Assembly (NCBI RefSeq): GCF_000235505.1
Contig: NZ_JH379027.1
Span: 2,809,960 to 2,859,797 of the forward strand
Direction: 5' to 3'
Source: Hungatella hathewayi WAL-18680
GTDB lineage: Bacteria > Bacillota > Clostridia > Lachnospirales > Lachnospiraceae
DNA: 49,838 nt
In this document: piece after piece, positions 42,802 through 49,838 of the stretch
Layout: each line of letters begins with the position of its first letter
Position numbering within the stretch: the first letter of the stretch is position 1
Position numbers and translations under genes: made by a program
Notes under the pieces: generated by a model
Told to the model about the DNA's origin: nothing
Database searches by the model: none
What the model saw: only the letters and a program-made list of their open reading frames with translations

Positions 42802-45525
42802 ATGCAGAAGAAAACAACAAATCAAATTATTTCCATAGTATTCATTGTTTTTCTGATGAGTACCCAGCCCGCTGTGATGGCATGGGCAGACAGCGTGGCG
42901 CCGGCAGACCTCTTCTTGGAGGATGACGGGAATACGGGGAAGAAGACCGGATATGCCACGCCTACGGATGCGGACCAGAAGGATGAGGATGTTCTTGAGC
43001 CTGATGACATGTCGAAGGACAAAATTTTTGAGAAGGTAGTGGTTCAATGGGAGTTTGTGGATGATGACAACTTAAGCGGAGGCGAACTGTCTCTGATTGG
43101 CGTGAGCCCGGAGAACCGGGCGGATTTCGACACGGTTGTCTCCATGCTGCCGGAACAGGTGAGAGCGGAGATTGAGATGGCGGGTGAAGTGACGCTTCCC
43201 ATAACTGACTGGAGTTGTCCGAAGTATCAGAAGGACGAGGATGGGGAGTGGCCGTTTACCGGTGAATATGAGTTTATCGCAGAGCTGCCGGAAGGTTATG
43301 TCTGCGAGCCGCCCATATCCGTCCTGGTGACATTGGGCGGAGCCATGGTCAATACCATCAATGACAGATTTACCGTGGACGGTCTGAACTATAAGGAGCT
43401 GGGGCCAGACACGGTTCAGCTCATCGGGTATGATGGAGCAAAGCCGACCGGGACACTGGTTATCCCGGATCATGTGCGTAAGCCTTCCAATGGCAGAGAG
43501 TACCAGATAGTCAGCATTGGGAGCGAGGCATTCCTGGGCTGTTCCGGTCTGACGGGAGAACTGCAGATTCCGGATGCGGTGACAAGCATTGGGAATTTCG
43601 CATTTTTTAACACCAGCTTTACAGGAACGCTTATCTTACCGGACCAGCTGGTGCTCATTGGAAACAGTGTATTTAGCAATTGTTCTTTTACAGGTGATTT
43701 GACGATACCGGAGGGAGTGGCTTCCATTGGCTCCCGTGCATTTTATAATGCTGGCTTTACGTGGAAGCTGACTCTGCCAGAAGGATTGACGAAAATAGAA
43801 AGCGGGACATTTACAAATTGTGGATTTACTGGAGAGTTAAAGATACCTGATACAGTTACGTTTATTGATAAACAAGCTTTTGAAAATTGCGGTTTTACCG
43901 GTCAATTGCTGTTCCCCGATGGGGTGACTGGGATTTCTGACCGTGCATTTTACGGATGCGGCAGCTTTACGGGCAGACTAAGTCTCTCGGATAAGGTATC
44001 TGTCATTGGGAACGATGCGTTTTATGGAACTAATTTTGAGGGGTTTGACACGACAGCTCTTTTAACAGCTAACCTCCTTTATGATTCAGGTATTCCAGAG
44101 AATATGATTCAGCTTGTCAATTCCCCTTATCAATATAAAGGTGTCAAATTTCTCGACGGTAATATGGAATATTATGACTTGACTAATTCCAAATGTCGGC
44201 TTACCTCTTATTATGGAAACATAAGGGATGATATTTCAATTCCTGCTCTAGCTAAAAATCCATTAGAGTCTCGGTTTCTGGTATCGGAAATTGGCTCCAA
44301 TGTGTTCAAAGGCAAGAATATTACAGGCACACTCCAACTTTCTTCTGGACTGGAATCCATTGAAGATGGGGCTTTTTCCGGAAACTCTTTTGCTGGCAAT
44401 CTCACCATTCCGGAGAGCGTATCTCATATTGGAAGTGCCGCTTTCGAGCATGCAGGTTTTACTGGCACCCTCACGCTTCCAAACACGTTAACTTCCATAG
44501 AGGAACAAACATTTTACGGCTGTGGTTTTAAAAGTCTGGACCTTCCTGAAGGACTAACCTCCATAGGCACCGCCAGTTTTGGCCACTGCACTAGTGTTAG
44601 CGGCGTGCTTTATCTTCCGGAATCGGTAACTGAAATCGGTGATTCTGCATTTTACGGCTGCGACAGCCTGGAGGCAGTACATCTTGGGCGTAATGTGAAA
44701 AAGCTGGGAAGGAAGGCGTTTCCTGAGTCGACGCCGCTCTACACCGACTCTCCCCAGGTCCAGCTTCTCATCAATACCTACCTGAACCGGAATACCATAG
44801 CTGACACTTCCTGGAATGGGGGAGAGGATGTACCGGACGGGGCGATCGCTTCCTTAAAGCAGGATGTGGTGGTTACCGGTGATAAGCGAATCGGCACGGA
44901 GGCGGTCATCACGGTTCCGGACGGAAGGAACCTGACGGTAGATGGAAATCTGACACTGGATGGAACGCTGGTGATTCATGGTTCGATTTCCGGCACCGGC
45001 ACCATCTATGTCGGAAAGAATGGCAAAATAACAGGCGATACCTCCGGCGTCCATGTGGTGTATCCAAGCCTCCCGCCAGGAGGGGATAATGACAATAATA
45101 ATAGCAGTTCTAACAGCAGTGGCAGCAGCAGCTCCGCAGTCAATCCCAACCTCCTCATTGGGACCTGGGAGCGGACGGAGGACGGAATCTGGAAATTCCG
45201 CCAGGCAAGAGGTACCTACGCAGCGAACCGCTGGGGGATAGTTGATGGCCTGTGGTACTATTTTGACAAGGAAGGCCGGATGCTCACCGGCTGGCAGTTT
45301 ATCAACAACCAGTGGTATTATCTGTGCCGGGAAGAAGATATTAAAACCAAGACCGGCTTAAAAGAAGGAGCGATGGCGACAGGCTGGCATTTTGACCCCG
45401 TATACCAGGCATGGTTTTACCTGGATACAAGCGGCGCCATGGCAGTCGGACAGAAGATGATTGACGGGAAACAATACTATTTCAACCCGGAATCTGACGG
45501 AACAAGAGGCGCGCTGCAGCCATAG
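42802..45525 (+). CDS. BspA-like LRR cell-wall protein, array copy 7 (most divergent)
   Basis: 907 residues. The N-terminus MQKKTTNQIISIVFIVFLM differs from the other copies, and its start codon corresponds to the ATG within the type B spacer (CCAAATGCAGAGGAAAAC). From MSTQPAVMAWADS onward it is a family member. The EIPS linker is missing. LRR units are diverged (for example WKLTLPEGLTKIESGTF). A Ser/Asn-rich linker (GGDNDNNNSSSNSSGSSSS) precedes a wall-binding end nearly identical to copy 6. AGGAGG overlaps the previous stop. Last gene of the array. Expected to be wall-bound. Confidence 0.85.
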   Translation: MQKKTTNQIISIVFIVFLMSTQPAVMAWADSVAPADLFLEDDGNTGKKTGYATPTDADQKDEDVLEPDDMSKDKIFEKVVVQWEFVDDDNLSGGELSLIGVSPENRADFDTVVSMLPEQVRAEIEMAGEVTLPITDWSCPKYQKDEDGEWPFTGEYEFIAELPEGYVCEPPISVLVTLGGAMVNTINDRFTVDGLNYKELGPDTVQLIGYDGAKPTGTLVIPDHVRKPSNGREYQIVSIGSEAFLGCSGLTGELQIPDAVTSIGNFAFFNTSFTGTLILPDQLVLIGNSVFSNCSFTGDLTIPEGVASIGSRAFYNAGFTWKLTLPEGLTKIESGTFTNCGFTGELKIPDTVTFIDKQAFENCGFTGQLLFPDGVTGISDRAFYGCGSFTGRLSLSDKVSVIGNDAFYGTNFEGFDTTALLTANLLYDSGIPENMIQLVNSPYQYKGVKFLDGNMEYYDLTNSKCRLTSYYGNIRDDISIPALAKNPLESRFLVSEIGSNVFKGKNITGTLQLSSGLESIEDGAFSGNSFAGNLTIPESVSHIGSAAFEHAGFTGTLTLPNTLTSIEEQTFYGCGFKSLDLPEGLTSIGTASFGHCTSVSGVLYLPESVTEIGDSAFYGCDSLEAVHLGRNVKKLGRKAFPESTPLYTDSPQVQLLINTYLNRNTIADTSWNGGEDVPDGAIASLKQDVVVTGDKRIGTEAVITVPDGRNLTVDGNLTLDGTLVIHGSISGTGTIYVGKNGKITGDTSGVHVVYPSLPPGGDNDNNNSSSNSSGSSSSAVNPNLLIGTWERTEDGIWKFRQARGTYAANRWGIVDGLWYYFDKEGRMLTGWQFINNQWYYLCREEDIKTKTGLKEGAMATGWHFDPVYQAWFYLDTSGAMAVGQKMIDGKQYYFNPESDGTRGALQP

Positions 45526-45583
45526 GTCTGTGGCCTGGCACCTGCAGGCAGCTGAAAGAACCAACAGAACCAATTGAGTAACA

Positions 45584-45638
45584 AACCGATAGCCGGCAAA
45601 CCGTGAGTGACGATTCACAGGTTTACCGGCTATCGGTT
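45584..45638 (+). terminator. Terminator at the end of the bspA array
   Basis: A 19-bp stem (45584-45602 / 45620-45638; AACCGATAGCCGG pairs with CCGGCTATCGGTT) with one mismatch and a 17-base loop. The T-run after it is weak (ttattccccc). It is the first terminator-like hairpin I see after 21239. Confidence 0.7.
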
Positions 45639-45700
45639 ATTCCCCCGTCCGTCCTATATCTCCATCACCTGTGAATGATGGAGAGTTCTGCCGAATAGTG

Positions 45701-45729
45701 TTGCTTAATATTGTGAAATGCCTTATAAT
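45701..45729 (+). promoter_or_regulatory. Promoter of the radical SAM-DUF2344-rng operon
   Basis: TTGCTT at 45701-45706, a 17-bp spacer and a perfect TATAAT at 45724-45729, 60 bases before the next start codon. The rest of the gap from 45526 holds only the terminator above. Confidence 0.75.
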
Positions 45730-45789
45730 TATGGATTGTGGTACACAAATAAAAATACAGTGCATCCAGCACAATTATAAGGAAAAAAC

Positions 45790-47655
45790 ATGAGAAAATT
45801 AGCATTACCTGATGAAATACTATTGAGCATTCAACAGCCCGCCCGCTATATCGGCGGCGAGGTAAATACGGTGAATAAGGACCTCTCCCAGGTGGAGATA
45901 CGATTCGCCATGTGTTTCCCTGACGTGTACGAGATTGGCATGTCCCATCTGGGCATCCAGATTCTCTACGACATGTTTAACCGCAGGGAGGATATCTGGT
46001 GCGAGCGGGTGTATTCTCCGTGGACGGACTTGGATAAAATCATGCGGGAGGAGAAGATTCCACTGTTTGCGCTGGAATCCCAGGACCCGGTTAAGGACTT
46101 TGATTTTCTGGGCATTACCCTGCAGTATGAGATGAGTTACACCAACATTTTGCAGATTCTGGACTTAAGCCAGATTCCGCTTCACGCTTCCGGGCGCTCG
46201 GAGTCGGACCCCATCGTCATCGGCGGCGGTCCCTGCGCCTACAATCCGGAGCCACTGGCGGAGTTCTTTGACATCTTCTACATCGGCGAGGGGGAGACCT
46301 CCTACTATGAACTGATGGACCGGTATAAGGAAAACAAGAAACAGGGCGGCAGCAGACTGTCGTTCCTGGAGATGGCGGCGGAGATTCCCGGCATCTATGT
46401 TCCGGCCTTCTATGATGTGACCTACAAGGAGGACGGCACCATCGAAAGCTTCCTCCCCAACAATCCCCACGCCAAACCTGTCATCGAGAAGGTAGTGGTG
46501 AAGGAGATGGACACGGTCTATTACATCGAAAAGCCAATCGTCCCGTTTATCAAGGTGACCCAGGACCGGGTGGTGCTGGAGATTCAGCGTGGCTGTATCC
46601 GGGGCTGCCGGTTCTGTCAGGCTGGAAATGTATACCGGCCCCTGCGGGAACACGGCCTGGATTACTTGAAGGACTATGCCTATAAAATGTTAAAGAGCAC
46701 GGGACACGAGGAGATTTCCTTAAGTTCCTTAAGCTCCAGCGATTATACCCAGCTGGAGGGACTGGTCAACTTCCTGATTGATGAATTCAAGGGAAAGGGC
46801 GTCAACATTTCCCTGCCATCCCTGCGGATTGACGCCTTTTCTCTGGATGTCATGAGCAAGGTTCAGGATGTGAAGAAGAGCAGTCTCACCTTTGCGCCGG
46901 AGGCCGGCTCCCAGAGACTGCGGGATGTAATCAACAAGGGCCTGACGGAGGAAGTGATTTTACAGGGGGCCGCCGAGGCGTTTAAGGGCGGTTGGAACCG
47001 GGTGAAACTCTACTTTATGCTTGGACTTCCCACGGAGACGGTGGAGGACATGGAGGGCATCGCCCTGCTGTCGGAGAAGGTGGCCGAGGAGTACTACGAG
47101 ATTCCCAAGGACCAGCGAAACGGCCGGGTTCAGGTGGTGGCCAGCTCCTCCTTCTTTGTTCCCAAGCCATTTACCCCCTTCCAGTGGGCCAGAATGTGCA
47201 CCAAGGAGGAATTTCTGGAGCGGGCCTACATTGTGAAGGACAAGTTCCGGGAGATGAAGAACTTTAAGAGTTTGAAATACAACTACCACGAGGCGGATTT
47301 GACCGTGCTGGAGGGCGTGCTGGCCAGAGGCGACCGGCGGACCGGGGCGTTGATTGAGGAGACCTACCGCCAGGGAGCGCTGTTTGAGTCCTGGTCGGAG
47401 AATTTCAATAACCAGCTGTGGATGGACGCCTTTGAGACCTGCGGCATTGACCCGGATTTTTACACGGTGCGGGAGCGGAGTCTGGACGAGATCTTCCCCT
47501 GGGACTTCATCGACGCGGGCGTGACGAAGGAATTTTTAAAGAGAGAGTGGCTGCAGGCCATCGACGAGAAGGTGACGCCAAACTGCCGTCAGCGCTGCTC
47601 GGCCTGCGGAGCCAGAAAATATGAGGGAGGTGTCTGCTATGAAGGTAAGAATTAA
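45790..47655 (+). CDS. B12-binding-type radical SAM protein (TIGR03960 family)
   Basis: 621 residues. The N-terminal B12-binding-like domain (about 20-230; PDVYEIGMSHLGIQILYD, GGGPCAYNPEP) is followed by a radical SAM core with C269-x3-C273-x2-C276 in RGCIRGCRFCQAGN and a characteristic NISLPSLRIDAFS strand. The C-terminus has further cysteines (CRQRCSACG). The family is nearly always followed by the DUF2344 protein, as here (17-base overlap), and often by rng. A role in RNA or ribosome modification has been suggested for the family but is not proven. Confidence 0.9.
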   Translation: MRKLALPDEILLSIQQPARYIGGEVNTVNKDLSQVEIRFAMCFPDVYEIGMSHLGIQILYDMFNRREDIWCERVYSPWTDLDKIMREEKIPLFALESQDPVKDFDFLGITLQYEMSYTNILQILDLSQIPLHASGRSESDPIVIGGGPCAYNPEPLAEFFDIFYIGEGETSYYELMDRYKENKKQGGSRLSFLEMAAEIPGIYVPAFYDVTYKEDGTIESFLPNNPHAKPVIEKVVVKEMDTVYYIEKPIVPFIKVTQDRVVLEIQRGCIRGCRFCQAGNVYRPLREHGLDYLKDYAYKMLKSTGHEEISLSSLSSSDYTQLEGLVNFLIDEFKGKGVNISLPSLRIDAFSLDVMSKVQDVKKSSLTFAPEAGSQRLRDVINKGLTEEVILQGAAEAFKGGWNRVKLYFMLGLPTETVEDMEGIALLSEKVAEEYYEIPKDQRNGRVQVVASSSFFVPKPFTPFQWARMCTKEEFLERAYIVKDKFREMKNFKSLKYNYHEADLTVLEGVLARGDRRTGALIEETYRQGALFESWSENFNNQLWMDAFETCGIDPDFYTVRERSLDEIFPWDFIDAGVTKEFLKREWLQAIDEKVTPNCRQRCSACGARKYEGGVCYEGKN

Positions 47656-48349
47656 GTTTACCAAGCATGGGGCCATGAAGTTTATCGGACACCTGGATAT
47701 CATGCGCTACTTCCAGAAGGCCATGCGCCGGGCGGATGTGGATATCAAATACAGCGAGGGCTTCAGCCCCCACCAGGTCATGTCCTTTGCGGCGCCTCTC
47801 GGCGTCGGACTGACCAGCAACGGGGAGTATATGGACATCGAAGTCAACTCCATGAAGGATTCCAAAACCATGGTGCATCAGTTAAATGAAGTGATGGTGG
47901 AAGGAATTGAAGTGTTAAGCTGCCGCCGGCTGGAAGACACGGCGAAGAACGCCATGTCCATGGTGGCGGCCGCCGACTATACCGTGAGATTCCGGGACAG
48001 AGCCAGACCGGACGATATGGATGCCTTTTTTGAGGAGCTGATATCATTTTATGGACGGGAATCCATCGTCATCACGAAGAAAACCAAGCGGGGAGAGCGG
48101 GAAGTGGATTTAAAACCGCTCATCTATGACCTTCACCGGGAGGGTGATGCCATCTTCCTGCAGCTGTCCACCGGAAGTTCTGACAACATCAAGCCGGAGC
48201 TGGTGCTGGAAGCATTTTACAGCGGGAAGGGGCAGACGTTTTCAGAACTGGATATTCAGATTCAGCGGGAGGAGGTCTACGGCAATACCGGGGATGAGGA
48301 ACACCGGGTGCTGACGCCGCTGGAGGATTTTGGAGAGGACATTGAATAA
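47639..48349 (+). CDS. DUF2344/TIGR03936 protein
   Basis: 236 residues from ATG 47639, eight bases after GGGAGG; an earlier in-frame codon at 47621 has no site. It opens with VRIKFTKHGAMKFIGHLDIMRYFQKAMRRA and has YSEGFSPHQVMSFAAPLGVG, both typical of DUF2344. It overlaps the radical SAM gene upstream and rng downstream. In some genomes the two domains are fused, which supports a joint role. Confidence 0.88.
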   Translation: MKVRIKFTKHGAMKFIGHLDIMRYFQKAMRRADVDIKYSEGFSPHQVMSFAAPLGVGLTSNGEYMDIEVNSMKDSKTMVHQLNEVMVEGIEVLSCRRLEDTAKNAMSMVAAADYTVRFRDRARPDDMDAFFEELISFYGRESIVITKKTKRGEREVDLKPLIYDLHREGDAIFLQLSTGSSDNIKPELVLEAFYSGKGQTFSELDIQIQREEVYGNTGDEEHRVLTPLEDFGEDIE

Positions 48350-49541
48350 ATTTATTATCACCAGATGGGAAGGGCGGGTGCTGACGGCCCTTATCAACGA
48401 GGAGGGCGTCTTCCAGCTGGGGCTGGAGGATGACGGGGAGAAGTCCCTGCTCAACAACATCTATATAGGAAAAGTGAAAAATGTGGTGAAAAATATCGGA
48501 GCCGCCTTTGTGGAGCTGGGAAACGGCCAGATGGCCTATTACAGCCTGACGGAAAACACCCGCCACCACTACACGAAGCCCCACGGAAACGGGCCGCTTC
48601 ACGCCGGGGATGAGATTATCGTCCAGGTGTCCAAGGATGCCGTCAAGACCAAAGACCCGGTAATCAGCAGTAACTTAAATTTCACTGGCCGGTACTCGGT
48701 GCTGACGGCGGGCAAGGACGTGCTTGGCTTCTCCGCCAAAATCGCGGACCAGGAATGGAAGCAGGAGATGAAAGCACGGATAGCCCCGGAGCTGGAGGAT
48801 GGCTGCGGCATTATCGTGCGCACCAATGCCTACGGGGCGGACGCTGGGGAGATACTGGCGGAAATCCGGGAACTGAAGACCTGTTATAAGACCGTCATGG
48901 CGGCGGGAACCTACCGGACCTGTTACAGCCTTCTCTACGAGGCGGCACCGTCCTATGTGGGAAGTCTGAGGGACGCCAGAAACGGCAGCATTGACGAGAT
49001 TATCACCGATGACGACGAGATTTGCCAGACACTTAGCGTTTATCTGGGGAAGGAACAGCCGGAGGATTTGGGGAAATTGACGCTCTATCAGGACAGTATG
49101 GTCTCCCTCCTAAAGCTGTACAGCCTGGAAAAGGCTCTGGAGGAGGCGTCCGGCAGACGGGTGTGGCTGAAATCCGGAGGTTATCTGGTGATTGAGCCAA
49201 CGGAAGCATTGACGGTGGTGGATGTGAACACCGGCAAATATACGGGAAAGAAAAATCCCCGGGAAACAATACTCAAAATCAATCTGGAAGCGGCCAGAGA
49301 GACGGCCAGGCAGATGCGGCTTCGCAATTTATCCGGCATTATCATCATCGATTTTATCGATATGACGGAGGAGGAAGATCGGAAACTGCTGATGGACAGC
49401 CTGACCCAGTGGTGCCAGAAGGATCCGGTGAAGACCACCGTGGTGGATATCACCAAATTAAATCTTGTAGAAGTAACCCGCAAGAAACAGCGCAGACCGC
49501 TGCATGAAATTATGGGGGATAACAAAAGGAGATTAATGTGA
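48342..49541 (+). CDS. rng: Ribonuclease G/E family protein
   Basis: About 399 residues from TTG 48342 (LNKFIITRWEG start, GGAGAGG close before it); TTG 48330 is an alternative. An S1-type RNA-binding domain (about 35-120; NIYIGKVKNVVKNIGAAFVELG) precedes the catalytic core with GGYLVIEPTEALTVVDVNTG and IIIIDFIDM, whose aspartates bind the catalytic metal. It has the short RNase G length, with no long C-terminal degradosome arm. It overlaps the DUF2344 stop by eight bases. Confidence 0.88.
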   Translation: MNKFIITRWEGRVLTALINEEGVFQLGLEDDGEKSLLNNIYIGKVKNVVKNIGAAFVELGNGQMAYYSLTENTRHHYTKPHGNGPLHAGDEIIVQVSKDAVKTKDPVISSNLNFTGRYSVLTAGKDVLGFSAKIADQEWKQEMKARIAPELEDGCGIIVRTNAYGADAGEILAEIRELKTCYKTVMAAGTYRTCYSLLYEAAPSYVGSLRDARNGSIDEIITDDDEICQTLSVYLGKEQPEDLGKLTLYQDSMVSLLKLYSLEKALEEASGRRVWLKSGGYLVIEPTEALTVVDVNTGKYTGKKNPRETILKINLEAARETARQMRLRNLSGIIIIDFIDMTEEEDRKLLMDSLTQWCQKDPVKTTVVDITKLNLVEVTRKKQRRPLHEIMGDNKRRLM

Positions 49542-49542
49542 G

Positions 49543-49838
49543 ATGAAGATTATCATCGTAGGCTGCGGGAAAGTCGGCTCTTCCCTGGCAGAACAGCTGT
49601 ATATGGAAGGACATGAGATTACGCTGATTGACAGGGACGCCGATGTGCTTGGCGCCATCACCAACAGCATTGACGTGATGGGCATGGTGGGCAACGGAGC
49701 CGTTTACAAGGTACAGATGGAGGCCGGAATTGAGGACACGGATCTGCTGATTGCCACCACCAATTCCGACGAGCTCAACATGCTGTGCTGTCTGATCGCC
49801 AAGAAGGCGGGTAACTGCCAGACGATCGCCAGAATCCG
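49543..49838 (+). CDS. trkA: TrkA-type potassium uptake regulator (5' part)
   Basis: 98 codons before the window ends. The Rossmann motif MKIIIVGCGKVGSSLAEQL, followed by ITLIDRDADVL and TDLLIATTNSDELNMLCC, is an RCK/TrkA_N domain that binds NAD(H) or nucleotide and gates a Trk/Ktr potassium transporter. It begins one base after the rng stop. Confidence 0.88.
   Translation, partial: MKIIIVGCGKVGSSLAEQLYMEGHEITLIDRDADVLGAITNSIDVMGMVGNGAVYKVQMEAGIEDTDLLIATTNSDELNMLCCLIAKKAGNCQTIARI

Noticed and set aside
21371-43047. Repeated open frames on the minus strand opposite the start of each bspA copy
   Set aside because: They recur because the plus-strand genes are paralogues. None has a ribosome-binding site or recognisable domain, and codon use fits the plus-strand genes.
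21393-45525. CRISPR-like or transposon repeats in the array
   Set aside because: The repeats are coding LRR modules and conserved gene ends. No regular short repeat-spacer array, terminal inverted repeats, transposase or recombinase gene is seen.
1-49838. tRNA, rRNA or prophage genes
   Set aside because: No cloverleaf, rRNA core sequence, integrase or phage structural gene was seen on either strand.

Overview
The window reads as the chromosome of a Gram-positive gut-type anaerobe, most likely a Lachnospiraceae clostridium (Enterocloster/Lacrimispora-like; this is inference from gene content). The signs are a Flp/Tad pilus locus with no outer-membrane secretin, BspA-type leucine-rich-repeat proteins with choline-binding-like cell-wall repeats, a nickel CO-dehydrogenase homologue with a CooF-type ferredoxin, and the clostridial trio of B12-type radical SAM protein, DUF2344 protein and ribonuclease G. 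All recognised genes are on the + strand.

Layout. (1) 1-613: 3' end of an aldo/keto reductase with a ferredoxin tail, then a strong terminator. (2) 634-3862: a soluble LytS-type histidine kinase and a response regulator with a SARP/OmpR-like DNA-binding domain. (3) 3872-17560: a long tad pilus operon, in order prepilin peptidase, two Flp pilins, CpaB, TadZ, TadA, TadB, TadC, a DUF192 protein, a DivIVA-like coiled-coil protein, then a complete cooS-cooF-FAD/NAD oxidoreductase cassette, then three TadE/TadG pseudopilins. Start and stop codons overlap at both ends of the oxidoreductase gene, so the redox cassette is built into the pilus operon. (4) 17677-18405: an orphan two-helix membrane protein. 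(5) 18422-21218: an OmpR-type regulator and a 7TMR-DISM-type histidine kinase. (6) 21239-45638: a 24-kb array of seven paralogous secreted BspA-like proteins, interrupted once by an alkylsulfatase-family metallo-beta-lactamase gene. It starts from one recognisable promoter and ends at a hairpin terminator. (7) 45701-49838: housekeeping genes (radical SAM, DUF2344, rng, trkA start).

How it may fit together. The first two-component system probably controls the tad operon: direct repeats of TCACRCTT at 11-bp spacing lie before both the kinase gene and the tad operon. The second system probably controls the BspA array: the regulator gene and the first bspA gene share a promoter-proximal module of two inverted repeats and a conserved linker. 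Both systems would then govern surface structures.

The strongest candidate for something undescribed is the CO-dehydrogenase-like protein inside the pilus operon. It keeps every recognisable B-, C- and D-cluster ligand, but has lost the four proton-channel histidines and the catalytic lysine of classical CODH. The BspA array is the second: a two-gene unit appears to have been duplicated, the copies are mosaic, the repeat number varies, and three reading frames in the array are broken at homopolymers or by small indels.
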